NCBI RefSeq assembly: GCF_905147045.1
Contig: NC_065916.1
Location: forward strand, 5,372,468 to 5,436,467
Direction of reading: 5' to 3'
From: Nymphalis io
Taxonomy: Eukaryota > Arthropoda > Insecta > Lepidoptera > Nymphalidae
Length of the DNA stretch: 64,000 nucleotides
A program made the translations under genes and the position numbers. The notes under the pieces were generated by a model, which worked only from the letters and a program-made list of their open reading frames with translations, had not been told where the DNA came from and did not search any database. This document shows, piece after piece, positions 1-13,300 of this stretch. The first letter of the stretch is position 1; the number at the start of each line of letters is the position of its first letter.

Positions 1-44
1 ACTTATATACAGCCGCTTTTTAAACTTGAATATCTAATAATATA

Positions 45-145
45 CTGGGACATTATTCACACACGGCCAACTGATCCCAAACTAAGCTTGTACAGAGCTT
101 GTACTATGGAAACCAGACAACTGATGTACTACATATATTACTTTA
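45..145 (-). repeat. SINE-D, 3' fragment
   Basis: Matches the 3' end of the copies at 10725-10960 and 37438-37685, sharing the ATTATTCACACACGGCCA end and the CTATGGAAACCAGACAACTG segment. Confidence 0.75.
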
Positions 146-707
146 TTTATTTAAACACTGATTTGTCTCTTTCTGTAATCATTGATTTCACATTCGAAAG
201 AAGGAGACAGCATATTTTAATTAATCACCCTAAGCAACACTTTTTGTTGGGGGAGTAAGTTCATCAGTAAAAGATCAACATTTCAGAAACGAACTACAAC
301 TTCATCTTGTAATCATAACTACTGGTATTTGCAAGTTTTTATCAACGATTTAGAAAATAAAACATTAATTAATTCTACGACTATAATATAATATTTCTAT
401 ATATAAGACTATATAAAAAGGCACTAAGTGTTCTAAATGATTTATCAATGGGAGAAGTTTTGTGAAGAAGATTTGTGCAGGCTTATTTTGGGTACCACCA
501 AATAACACCTGGATTATCTAATGCTGTGTGAATGGTGATGAATATACAAATGAGATGGCTTCGATTGCAGATGACATCTGCTCTTCTTAATCTAAATTAA
601 AAATGACAATACGAAGCTAACACCGGTTTGTCACCGGCAAGAAACTTACCAGGCACTGACAGTAATTGCTGTATGTGTACTAATCTAATGCTAATGTTAG
701 CTAATGC

Positions 708-990
708 ATACTGGTGGTAGGGCTTTGCGCAAGCTCGTCTGTGAAGGTACCACCCACTCATCAGATATTCTACCGCAAAATTGCAGTACTTGATATTGTT
801 GTGTTCCGGTTTGAAGGGTGAGTGAGCCGGTGTAATTACAGGCACAGGGGACATAAAATCTTAGTTGGTGGCGCATTGGCTCTGTAAGCGATGCATTCCT
901 TACAATGTCGATGTCTAAGGGCGTTTGGTGACCACTTACCATCAGGTGGCCCATATGCTCGTCCGCCTTCCTATTCTATAGAATATAAAA
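708..990 (+). repeat. SINE-A copy
   Basis: Head GGTGGTAGGGCTTTG, central TTGTTGTGTTCCGGTTTGAA and tail CCTATTCTATA followed by an A-rich end. Apparently full length. Confidence 0.85.
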
Positions 991-1104
991 AAATGTATAA
1001 TTAACTGCCTAATTAATTCATATACGGAGTTTACAAGGCCGTTTAGTGATGTGGATAGGGCTCGTTTAGTTTGCATTTGTTTTCACGGTATAATCACACA
1101 ATGA

Positions 1105-1345
1105 GATTCCCAGTAGCAGCCCGGAGTCTGGAAGTTGGAAGTGTACACTTTTCGAAAAGCACGTAAGCCCGTTGGTTCTGCGCCTGAACTCTTTCCAGTC
1201 GTGTCTGCTTGACGTCCCATCGGATTATGACAGTTGTGCCCTATATTGTCCTGCGCAGTTGGCTAATCTCCTTTGAGATTGGCCGTCGTGGCGGAATGCG
1301 GCCAGGAGGTCTTCAACCGTAATGACATACGGCATTATGCTTTGG
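1105..1345 (+). repeat. SINE-C, 5' truncated
   Basis: Shares GCAGCCCGGAGTCTGGAAG and the GTCCCATCGGATTATGA segment with copies at 8488 and 48076. The tRNA-like head is missing. Confidence 0.75.
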
Positions 1346-1374
1346 GGTAGCGTTTCCCTAAACGCATCTTACAA

Positions 1375-1470
1375 TAACAAACGCTGACGTCATCTGGCGT
1401 TTGAAATCTTACGCTTACTCGCCAGACGCTCGAATTCCCAATTAGTTACCGTGTACCGAGCGCTAAGATG
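1375..1470. repeat. TGACGTCA repeat family, copy 1
   Basis: Contains CGCTGACGTCATCTGGCGTT, then TGAAATCTTACGCTTACTCG, then TTACCGTGTACCG. The same order occurs at 50880-50985, and an inverted, partly doubled version at 17650-17765. Confidence 0.7.
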
Positions 1471-2394
1471 TTTACACATCAATACACAATTCTATTTTTA
1501 GAACAAGAAAAATTAACATTCATGAACAACGTCAGGAGAGATATTCGCGTTTTTTTTTTACTCTTAATAGGCCAGCGTTTGACCGTTGACTTGCCTCATG
1601 TTAAGCATCGACACGGTACGACATCTAGCACGCTTGCCTGGAAGAACCCTGTTTACTCTGGATTTGAAGACACCAATAATTGATGATTCCTTTATCGAAA
1701 AAATTAACATTATGTAACATTATATGTATATTTGCTATGAATATTAAACATGATCGCCGTATTAGTTCTGAAAAGGTCGTAAGCAAATTCGTAAACGAAC
1801 GAAATGTTTAAAAATAAAATGATGCTATGTTCTCATACTAAATTTAAATCCAATCCAGAAAACGCTTTACAAAGCGAATCATCGAATTTGTCACACTATA
1901 GGATAGCCGAACCACCCCCCCCCCCCCCTCCCTTGTAATCCGGAACTTTTACATGAAAAGGTTATTTGTAATTTAAGAAATTACATTTCTACTATGTCGC
2001 CAACATGTCACAACATATATAAACATACATTGACAAATATATGTCGCAATAAATGCCCTTTGAATGTATATAAGCATGTCGGAATACTGTTTTGCATGTC
2101 GGGTTGTATTACACAGTAACCCAATTACTGTGGCACAACTTTATAAGACATGATTGAACATGAATCAGATTATTAAGTTAATATTTATCAACCAAAATTA
2201 CTCACATTAACCTTATACATTGATTTAGTGCTTAAAAATAATAATATGTAAGCCGATAGATGGCGCTGAAGCAGCGCTTTAATAGTGTAAAACTAATAAA
2301 GTTCAACAAATTATTACATATTTAGTATATAATGAAAGCCGTGTAATTGCATTTATGCAAGCTTGTCATGCAGTTATGTAGTTATGAGACTTAC

Positions 2395-5300
2395 GGGTGA
2401 CGTAATGGACCAGCAAACGCTGAAGGATGGCGCTCTGGCCGGCGTTCGGGCCTCCGTGCTGGCAGCGCGCGCCAGCAGCGGACGGTGGAGGCGGTACGGT
2501 GGTGGCAACGCTGATATGGATGATTCAATGCGTCCGCAAATTGCCCTGAGGAAATATTGTCTTGGTTATCTTACTTTAAAACCTTCATGTAAACTGTGAC
2601 GATTAATCTGATGAGTGGGTGGTACCTACCCAGGCTTGCACAAAGCCTTACCACGTGGTACCTACCAAATATAATTAAAAACATAACAACATATGAAACC
2701 TAACATAGCTCAAGACAAGAAAGCGCGTTATCAACTTCCTAACTACATCTGCTGCTGTCTTTAGACAAAATCAATTTTTTTTTATTGGCTCGACAAACTC
2801 TAAGCGCAAATTATATATGTAGCAATATAATCATCACATTTTCATTCAAGACATTCGCGCAAATCAATAAATAAACGTCTTTAATCTTTTCCCGTTTTCC
2901 GAAGCTGTGTATACTTACGCAACTCGACCATTACCCTACCATTTAAGAAAGTGGCGGGAAAAATTATCAGAAGCGTTCATTCCTTCCTATTCATTTTACC
3001 GCGAAAGTGCGCTTTGACATAACGACGCGCCATTTTGATTTTTGTTTTTTTTTTAATAGTTTTAAATAAAAAGGTATTATATTGTAGGTTAATAATACAC
3101 TTTGTTTTTTTTTTCTATAGTTTCAAATAAGAATATAGTATTTATAGGATTAAATTATATAATTAATTCATTGATAGTGATATAATAATGCAGACGACGG
3201 TGCCGCTAGCGTGTTTTTTATCTTTGATACGTAAGTATGTTTTCTTTACAACATTACGAGTAATATATTGAGTAAGTTTTATTTGATCGAGGATTTGAAC
3301 CTTATATACCTAGATCTTCAGCTATATAATACTGGCCACTAGACCAATGGTACAGTCAATAAATACATTGACGATCCGTATATCTGCGGTGGTATACCTT
3401 TTTTTTTTTTAATTTATTGTATTTGCATGTTACCAGGCAGCATCACAATTTACGTTTCAGAATTATGAAATAATAGAAATATGGTATTCATATCACTACA
3501 CACTATAAAAGTCAGACTTTGTTTTATAATATAAAACAAAGTCTTTATTTTTATAATATAAAACAAAGTCTGACTTTTATACTGTTTCCAATGTACGGTG
3601 TGATTCTATAGATTTAGTTGTATAATTCATAAGGGTTTTGAGTAAATTGGCTGAAATATGACGATGATGGTTGAAGATGGAGGAAAAAGTCATGCCGACT
3701 GGGAACTTACTCGCGCGCGCCGCGTAGACTGTTGGAGTTATGTATTACGTTATGAACGTTGTATGTAGACTATTATAATTAATTCTATCCGTGCGAAGCC
3801 CGGAAAGATATCTAATGAAAAAAGTACTTACCATAAAATAGTAGAACAAATGTTGAAAAAAAAAAATCAAGTACTTGCCCGCATTTAAATAACTTGCAAA
3901 TAATATTTTTAATTCCATTAGTAAAAAAAATAATTGTATTTTAAATATTTACAATAATAATATGGGCCAGCAGTCAGAACGCGTGACTCTTAACGGATGA
4001 TCGTGGGTTCAAACCCGGGCAAGCACCACTGAATTTTCACGTGCTTAATTTGTGTTTATAATTCATATCGTGCTTGACGGTGAAGGAATACACCGCGAGG
4101 ATACCTGCATGTGTCTAATTTCATTTAAATTCTGCCACATGTGTATTCTACCAACCGGCATTGGAGTAGCGTGGTAGAATAAGCTCCTAACCGTCTCCTC
4201 ATAAGGGAAAAGAGGCCTTAGCCCAGCAGTGGGACATTAACAGGCTGCAGCAGGACATCTTGTATTAATTTAAAACCTAATATTACTATATATTATATTA
4301 ACTTGATTATATAATCGATTAGAGTTCACGCGTGCCAAATACTGGCTCATTTCAGCCCCGTACAAATAAACTTGGAACTTTTACTGGTGGTAGAGCTTTA
4401 TGCAAGCTCGTCTGGGTAGGTACCGCCAATTTATCAAATATTCTACCGTTTAACAGCATCACTCAATATTGTTGTGTTCCTGTTTAAAGGGTGAGTGGCA
4501 GAAAACTACAGGCACAAAGGATATAACAGCTTAGTTATCAAGGTTATTGTAGTTGTGTTTCCGTTTGAAGGGTGAGTGAGCCAGTGTAATTACAGGCACA
4601 AGGGACGTAAAATCTTAGTTCCCAAGGTTAGTGGCGCATTGGCGATGTAAGGGAAGGTTAATATTTCTTACAATGCCAATATCCGTTACCACTAACACCG
4701 AGGTGGTATGCCTTCCTACCTATTCTATAAAAAAAACACCGCGGTAAACAGTCTTGAAATGTCAGAAAGTAATAAGCGACATTGACCATCATAATTATAA
4801 CATTACAAGAATACACGCATCGAAATATCACCATAAGTGGTCAATATTTCACGGGTGAGTTATGAAGTGAGTTCTTACAGAATAGCATAATAGTTTGTAA
4901 TCACTTGCAATCAATCGACACACAAAATATTTAGTGCAAAGAAATATTCTAGTTTCGTAATATAATCGTGTGTAACACGCAATGCATCCATAATGGGCAA
5001 TTAATTTTTATTTTACATTACACTATTTTTATTATTATAACGTAACGAAAATATTTTTAATTCTTTTTTTTACTGAATCTAAGCGATAAATTTCTGAATA
5101 CATTATGATCGGCTTATTAGCTTTGATCTTTATTTTGTTGCTTCAATTTTTACATTTAATTTATTATAATTATACAATAAAAAAATATACGATAAAACAA
5201 AACACACGCAGCTCATTCCAAACACAACAGAAGAAAAGACAAATAAACAAGTTTGACCATCATAGAAGTTTGAGTTAACGCGATATGACTGGTCGTGATC

Positions 5301-7263
5301 TTGAATATGATATTCATTATGGATTTGAGATAAAATGGCGTTTTGAATGACGACGATGTTGTTTATCCGAAATTTGGAAGTAAAATTAAAGTTAATATTT
5401 TTCATAATTCAATCAAATCTTATGATACTAATATAAGCAATTCTTATATATATTTATATAATTAGAGTACCGCGAAAACGGCTATTACGATTTGGCTCAA
5501 ATTTGATATTTAAATAGGGCTTTTTATATACACAGGTGTGTTTCCTATAAAACCACATTATTTATTACGCAAAGATATATATTATATATTTCACAGATAC
5601 TTGTATTGAGTATCGAGTGATAGCTTTACATCTAATTCAATACTGTAACATAAGTATTAAAAAGCGATTCTATGACGAATAAAGTTTTTTTTTTAATTTA
5701 CGGCCATGTTTTTACAAATCACGACATACTTCCTATGGATTGTGTTCTGTCTTAGACGCAACATTTTGGTCATAAGGAAAATGCGTGGTACAATCAGTGC
5801 CTCACCATTTGTGGTGAAATGAAGCTAACCACCAACCACATGTATGTATTACGTAAGAAAATTGACACGTCTACGAATCAACGGTTCACCAAAGTGACTT
5901 CCTCGTTGGTCTAGTGGCTAGGTATAAGGCCGCAGATTCCGAGATGCTGGGTTCAAGCACGTGAAGCCGTGGGTCGTATACCTGAACTTTTTCCGGAAGA
6001 TTGTACCTGTTTGGGCACAGACTTGTGCACTAAAATATTTTCTGCGTTATTAACTGGAGAACACTGGACTGTTATTATTTTTAATGAGATCCATATGTAC
6101 TTAATAGTACAAAAAAATAAAAACAAGCTTCTATATACAGCATTTTATGTCTATTCTGTTTACCATTAAGGAGTTCTTGGAGCCGACCCTGGGTGTTAAA
6201 TCAGGTCAATTAAACTCCGTAGGATAACCTCTTACCCTGTGGTTTATATTCTATATGAAATAATATATAAATAAATAAAATTGATTTGACATGCACAAAC
6301 TAACAGACATTGTTATTATCGTATTCATTGTATTTATATAATAAACTTGTAATTTTAGAATGTACTGATAATATTTATTGATATATGTGTGAAGCCGAGA
6401 TGGCCCAGTGGTAAGAACGCGTGAATCTTAACCGATGATCGTGGGTTCAAATCCGTGGGTGATTGTGGTGTACAATAAAGTTTAAACTAGTAATAGCCTG
6501 TGAATGTACCACTGCTGGGCTAAGGCCTCTTCTCCCTTTTTTGAGGCGAAGGTTTGGAGCTTAATCCACCACGCTGCTCCAATGCGGGTTGGTGGAATAC
6601 ACAAACATGTGGCAGAATTTTAGTGAAATTTGACACATGCAGGTTTCCTCACGATGTTTTCCTTCACCGTCAAGCACGAGATGAATTACAAACACAAATT
6701 AATCCCACGAAAATTCAGTGGTGCTTGCCCGCGTTAGAACCCACGATCATCGTTTTAGATTCATGCGTCCTAACCACTGAGCCATTTCGGTAATAAAAGT
6801 AATGTTATTTTTCAGGTCCCCCTGGGATACAGTTCGAGAATGCCTTACTGCAAATCGCGCCTGTCAACAAGGGGAAATGTCCGTTCGTGCGTGACAACAA
6901 CGACGTTGTTTTCCAGCTATACATAAGGTACGTCAACCGTGGACCAAATCAATCGTGGACCGAGTCAACCATGGACAATATCGTAATGGCCCACTTTTGA
7001 CCAATAATAATTCGGACTAAATTAACATTTTTTTTATAATGATACATTAAACAGTTTCAAAACAATTATTCTTTAGCATATATTCTTGGTTAAAAAATTT
7101 CATTTTTTTTATAAGAATATATTCTAGAAGTTACTAGAAATATATATTTTAGTCTATGGGTTGGTTACAATGTTAGTTAGTGATATATTAGATATTTCTC
7201 CCGGCTTCGCACGAGTTGAGTAATGTTCTTCATAAAACGCATAATTAATGTACATACAGTACA

Positions 7264-7340
<77 letters not shown>

Positions 7341-10300
7341 AAATATCAAATATAATATCAAATAATATATATATATATATATATATATATCAACAAAAAA
7401 AGCACTGGACTGCAATGGACCGCCTAGTGTTTACACAAACTTATTTTGTTTTTTAAATAAATTAAAAAAAAAGATAACCACATGTACAGTGAAAGGATAT
7501 GCCGTGACAGATCTGTCACAAGTCCATAACACAATCAACCTTGGACCAGATGACCGGTGAAGTTTGAAATACTTAGGATCGGAATGTTCAAGAACTTATT
7601 TAAGCATAACGTATCAGCTATCATAATCACGACACGGGCATCGTGTTGAGAAATACAGAATCCTCGTGAGGGTAGCGTGACATACCACTGTAATCAGAAA
7701 CTCGTGTAGGTACCGTCCGCGCGCTATGTGACGTAACTTTGTCGAAGTATATCGACGAGTTTCCAACGAAGTACCGTTAGCAAAGAACTTTTGCACAATG
7801 ATTAGTAACGATAGCATAAGCAAAAGGACGACTTCTGCTGCTTATGTCTATGTATGTATGTACGTTCAACTGCAGGAATTATTTCTTGTGATGATTATGG
7901 AGTTTCCACATTACAAACTGACAGCGCTTCACAATTCAAAAGTACTTGTAAAATCTTGATTGAATAAAAATGTTTTGAAGTGATTTGACTTCGGTCACCC
8001 ACCTTTATCAATAGAGACTAGTAATATGTACGGGCTTTATTGTACTGCTTCAGTGTGTGCGAAAAAAGGTCTCATAATGCAATGGGATGGCAATCCGACA
8101 CAACTGGAATAAATAAACGCAATAAGGCTTCGTGCTTTCCGTTTCGAAACTCACAACGTCAGTTGGAATATATATATTTTTTATTTTGAATTTATTCCTA
8201 TTTCTTATTCACCATTTAAAACTGATATTTTCAGACATAACCCAACCGTCGCTCATAGTCTCCTGATTGATGACGATGAAAGCCTATTCGCTTCGAGCAT
8301 AGATTTCAACGATCCAACTGTGATATTTTTCCACGCTTTCATGGAGACCCCTGATGATGGTAGCGCGTTGAGGATTAGAGAAGGTATGTGATGACTATAT
8401 TAAATATTATCCTTAATAAAGATTAACAACAGACTAGCACGCAGAGTTTTGAATATTTAGAGCAATTTGAACAGTAATATTTGGGAGCCTCGTTGGTCTA
8501 GTGTCTAGATGTAGGGCTCGGAGGTTCTGGGTTAAAATCCCAGGTCGGACCAATAAGACATTGAGTTTTTCTGTCGAAAATTCTCATTAGTAGCCCGGAG
8601 TCTAGAAGTTGGAAGTGTATACATTCCCGTGCCTCGGAAAGCACGTAAAGCCTGAACTCTTTCCGGTCGTGTCATATTGCCGTCCCATCGGATTATGAGA
8701 GTTAGGGAATAGAGTGCACCTGTGTTTGCGCACACACTTGTGCACTATAATATCTCCTGCGCATTTAGCTAATCTCTCTTGAAATTGGCTGCCGTGGCCG
8801 AAATCGGTCTGATTTACTATTGTTAATATTTAAGATAATTATTATAATGTTTTATTAATAATATAAATGTGAAAGTAACAGTCTGTTTGTTAAGAGTTTA
8901 CTGCTAAACCACTGAACCGATTTTGATTAAACTTGGTATGATGCAAGTTAAGCCATAAAAAGGGCATAATAATTATTTATACTTAGCACCTGTTTCTCTC
9001 TCCGTAACACGTAAACGAAAACTAGTCCTGTCTAAAGCTATAACTTTAATAAATAAGGACCTAACATTTAGTGTTTTTTATTCCAGCCTACACACACAGG
9101 GGCGATACCAACGTTATAGTGGTTGATGCGCAACGCCTCGAAGCCGGACCCTGGTACTTCAAGGCTGCTGAAAACACTTGGTATATTGGACGCATTGCTG
9201 CCAAATTCATTGATTATCTTGTTTCGAGGTCAGTATTTTTGCGTAAATTTTTGTTCTATCGAAGTGACGAGTGTAAAAACTATGCTATCTTCCACTTAGA
9301 TCTACTCAAAAGTCAGAGTAAAAATCTTCATTCAATATTTTCTAATTGACTGTCATAAATCTACCACCGGTTCGGAAATAAACAACCCAGACCCGAGAAG
9401 AACCGGCGAAAGAAACTCAGCGAGTTTTTTTTTTTTGATATCTCATATTATACAATTACAGATAACATAAAATAATTCAATTATTTTTTCTTAATTGAAA
9501 TGGCCTGGAGGCAATCGTTTAATTCACAAAATACATTCACTCTCGTTACAAAGAGTAAATACTTTTCTAGCCTGACCTAGGTTATTGACCCAAGATTTCA
9601 AGATGGATCTTTTTTTTTTATTGAATAGGTAGGACGAACATATGGACCACATGAAGGTAAATGGTCACCAACGCTCATATACATTGGTATTGTAAGAAAT
9701 GTTAACCATCGCTTACATCGCCAATGCGCCTTGGGAACTCTGATGTTATGTCCCATGTGCCTGTAATTACTGACTCACTCACCCTTCAAACCGGAACACA
9801 ACAATACCAAGTACTGATGTTTTGCGGTAGAATATCTGATGAGTGCGTGGTAGCTACCTAGACGAGATTACTCAAAGCCCTACCAGTAAACTGCTACACC
9901 TTTATATAGCTTATGAACTAGACTATGGAGTAATGAGACAATATATTGAACACCAGTATAATTGCTAGAGTGGTTTACAATTAGACATTTGCGGTGTTGG
10001 TTATATACCTTATATAACAATGATTTTTAAAATTTCTTTTTAGAGGATTGAAGCTATCAAAGACCCATTTAGTCGGACACAGTTTGGGAGCACAAGCAGC
10101 CGGGGTAGCTGGAAGTACAATCAAATCTGGTAGGTTGGAGAAATGTATTCTTATATGGATTTTAAACGTGGTCGGTTTATATCTCGGTATAGTTATCGGT
10201 TTGGAGACGATTAGTTGATTCATTTTCTTAAATTTCTAGGGAAAGTATCTCGTATAACTGGTTTGGACCCGGCTTTGCCACTCTTCGACAAGCTGCCGCT

Positions 10301-13300
10301 CCAACAGAGGCTTGACCCATCTGATGCTGAGTTCGTGGACGTGATACATACTGATGCTGGGATATTTGGTGAGTTTTATAACATTTTTATCATTAAGTAC
10401 TTACAGTTAGTATACTCTTAATGAGTTAATAATTAATCCTGTAATTGATGAATAGTTAGGCGATGAGCTTCTCTCATTTGAGGGTGAAGATTTGGAGCGA
10501 ATTGCATCAAGCTGCTCAAATGCGAGATCGTAAATGTGACAATGTGTATCACCCCATAAATACAGAATTACTTACGATGTTTTTCTTCACAGTCTAGGAA
10601 AAGATTTAATAGAGAATTTAGTGGTAATGAAGCCGCAATCTACGGTTACATTTCACATGATTCTAAGCATGAAGTCATTTCAAATTCTTTTTAAACAATA
10701 AATAAATAATAATGTCCTGGGGTAATATTCACACACGGCCATCTGATCCGAAACTAAGCTGAGCTCGTACTATGGAAACCAGACAACTGATATACTACTT
10801 TTCTTTTGTAAATACATTCTTATATAGATAATTACACCCAGACTCAAAATAAACAGACATGTTCATGCACACAAATTTCTGTTCTGGCTGGGAATCGAAC
10901 CCATAACCTTCGGCGTGAAAGGCAAGTATCTGCCGACAACGCCAACCGGTAGACATAAATATCAAAGCCAGAATTACAACCTTTAATACTGATATTGTTT
11001 TGCAGGTTTTCACCAACAAGTTGGGCACGCGGACTTTTACCCAAATGGTGGTATAAGTCCTCAACCGGGATGTGAACTCGAAGTTGTGATCCCACAACAG
11101 CTGTTATTGAACAAGTGTGAGTATTTAAACCAATTAATATATACTAATTCGATTCGAACTGGAAAAGCCATTGTAGTTCAAAATACTCTTCCAATATATT
11201 ACCGGTGATAGGGCTTTGTGCAAGCTCGCCTGAGTACGTACCACTCACTCATTAGATATTCTACCGCAAAATATCAGTACTTAGTGTTGTTGTGTTCCGG
11301 TTTGAAGGGTGAGTGAGCCAGTGTAATTACAGGCACAAGCGACATAACATCTAAGATCGCATGGTGAGAAAGGCATTGGCGCTAATAGAAAGCTTTAAAA
11401 TTCAATTGTAACGATGATGATGTCCTCATGAACGATAACAGTCCCGGCGGCCATTTTTAACGAAGAATAATCAACTGCACAGGCGTGCATGCAAGCATAC
11501 TTGCACTCTCAAGTCAGTAACTCATAATCCGATGGGAGCGAAAATACGGCGCGACCGGAAATATTTTAGGTGCAAAACCAACAGCTATACCTGCTTTTTG
11601 CTATATAAGTATAAGTACTTTATTGGGTATTATTGAACTGTCTTATGTAATGATGGCTGAACAAAACGCAAGCGCGATTTAGAACTCATCCTACAATTTC
11701 CGTCCCCCCCCCCCTAGTTTTCTGCAGCCACTGGCGTTCATATATGTTCTTCAGCGAGTCGGTTCTACGTCCTGCATCTTTCGTATCATCACGCTGCGAA
11801 ACGTGGCGAGACTTCTCGCGGGGTTACTGCTCGAAGGAGGAGACCACCCATATGGGCTTTGGAGTCGATTTGAAGTGAGATTTTGGTGTTAGAGGAATTA
11901 TGCACAATTTTTTTTTTTATGCAAATCAATACACTATATTTGCAAATATTTGACAGCATCTTCTTTATCTTCTATGCACCAAATCTTTCTCAATATATTC
12001 TCCAAAATAATTAAATCCTTTTTACAATATTTTGGGAAGGTATTATATATAATGGCAACTCTTCATTCACTTCATATTCTTAAAAAAACTACTCTTAAAG
12101 TTGATTGCACACATTTGCATGTAATTTGTACAGCACATTGTAGAAGTCCTTTTATTTACAGGTGATGGTAAGAAAAACGAAAACGTCTTTCTCGTGTACC
12201 ACTTGAAATCCCAGACAAAATTACCAAAACTTTCAGATACACGCAGAATCCTTACGACAAAACCAATTGGTGCCATCATAAATTCCTTTAAGTATGCAAT
12301 AGAGTACCCCAGACCTACCAACCCTACCTACAAACCTACCAAAACATTACAAGAAGTCCTTCAAAAAACGGAGACAGCACACACATTTCCACAATTCGAA
12401 AACAGCCCACCCAACGCGCACAGAGAGAAACGTTTCATCAAAAACAAACAGACAAACGGAAACATTATATCGATAATTCGAAGATTTTTCTCATCACAGA
12501 ACACAGATACACCAGCTCTGACAGTTATCAGAGATATTAACACGATAATTAAAAATGGCGGCGGGTTTATCAATCATTCGATTAGAGAACAGAATAGTTA
12601 CAGTGAAAACGCTGCTAGTACATTCCGACCATTTATATATTCCGTTCATGTGAATACAGATTCGAAAATCAAGACGTTCTTAAAGAAACTGTTGGGTACC
12701 GTTCAGAGTGCTACAATAATTGCTAGTAAATAGGTACAAATATATCGGTGAGTTATGTATGAACTACATTAAAACATTTTACAGTACATAAATATATCTT
12801 TATATAGACTAATTTAATTAGTTAAATATATTAATGAATCCACTTAGAATAGATTATATTGTATATATATATAAATATATTTCTTACTTTATACTTTATA
12901 TTTTTATTTTTTATACAATAGGAAGGTGGACGAGCATATGGGCCACCTGATGGTAAGTGGTCACCAAACGCCCTTAAACATTGGCATTGTAAGAAATGTC
13001 AACCATCGCTTATAGCCAATGCGCCACCAACCTTGGGAACTAAGATTTTATGTCCCTTGTGCCTGTAATTACACTGGCTCACTCACCCTTCAAACCGGAA
13101 CACAACAATATCAAGTATTGCTGTTTTGCGGTAGAATATCTGATGAGTGGGTGGTACCTACCCAGACGAGCTTGCACAAAGCCCTACCACCAGTATTGTA
13201 CACCACAAAGAGAAAAATACAAAACATGTATACATCCTATATAAAAGTACAATTATGGCGACCTTATCGCTACGTAGCGATCTCTTCCAACCAACGGTGT

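Larger units (their letters stand above)
1..2394. other. Left edge: Adar intron or 3' region, repeats only
   Basis: No host exon was found here. The stretch contains a SINE-D fragment, SINE-A, SINE-C, a TGACGTCA repeat and a C-homopolymer (about 1913-1927). The last Adar coding exon was looked for on the minus strand and not found, so it should lie further left. A 71-codon frame at 1468-1683 runs through the TGACGTCA repeat flank and has no family resemblance. Confidence 0.6.

Noticed and set aside
2363..2599. Plus-strand 78-codon frame
   Set aside because: It is the antisense shadow of Adar exon 17, which has matching family residues and splice sites on the minus strand.
5130..5405. 91-codon minus-strand frame with a hydrophobic segment
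   Set aside because: AT-rich, no conserved motif, no splice-site or start context; a chance frame in lipase intron 1.
11950..12165. 71-codon frame MTASSLSS upstream of the orphan exon
   Set aside because: Tried as an internal lipase exon: phases do not connect exon 8 with either following exon, and the sequence is low-complexity intron.
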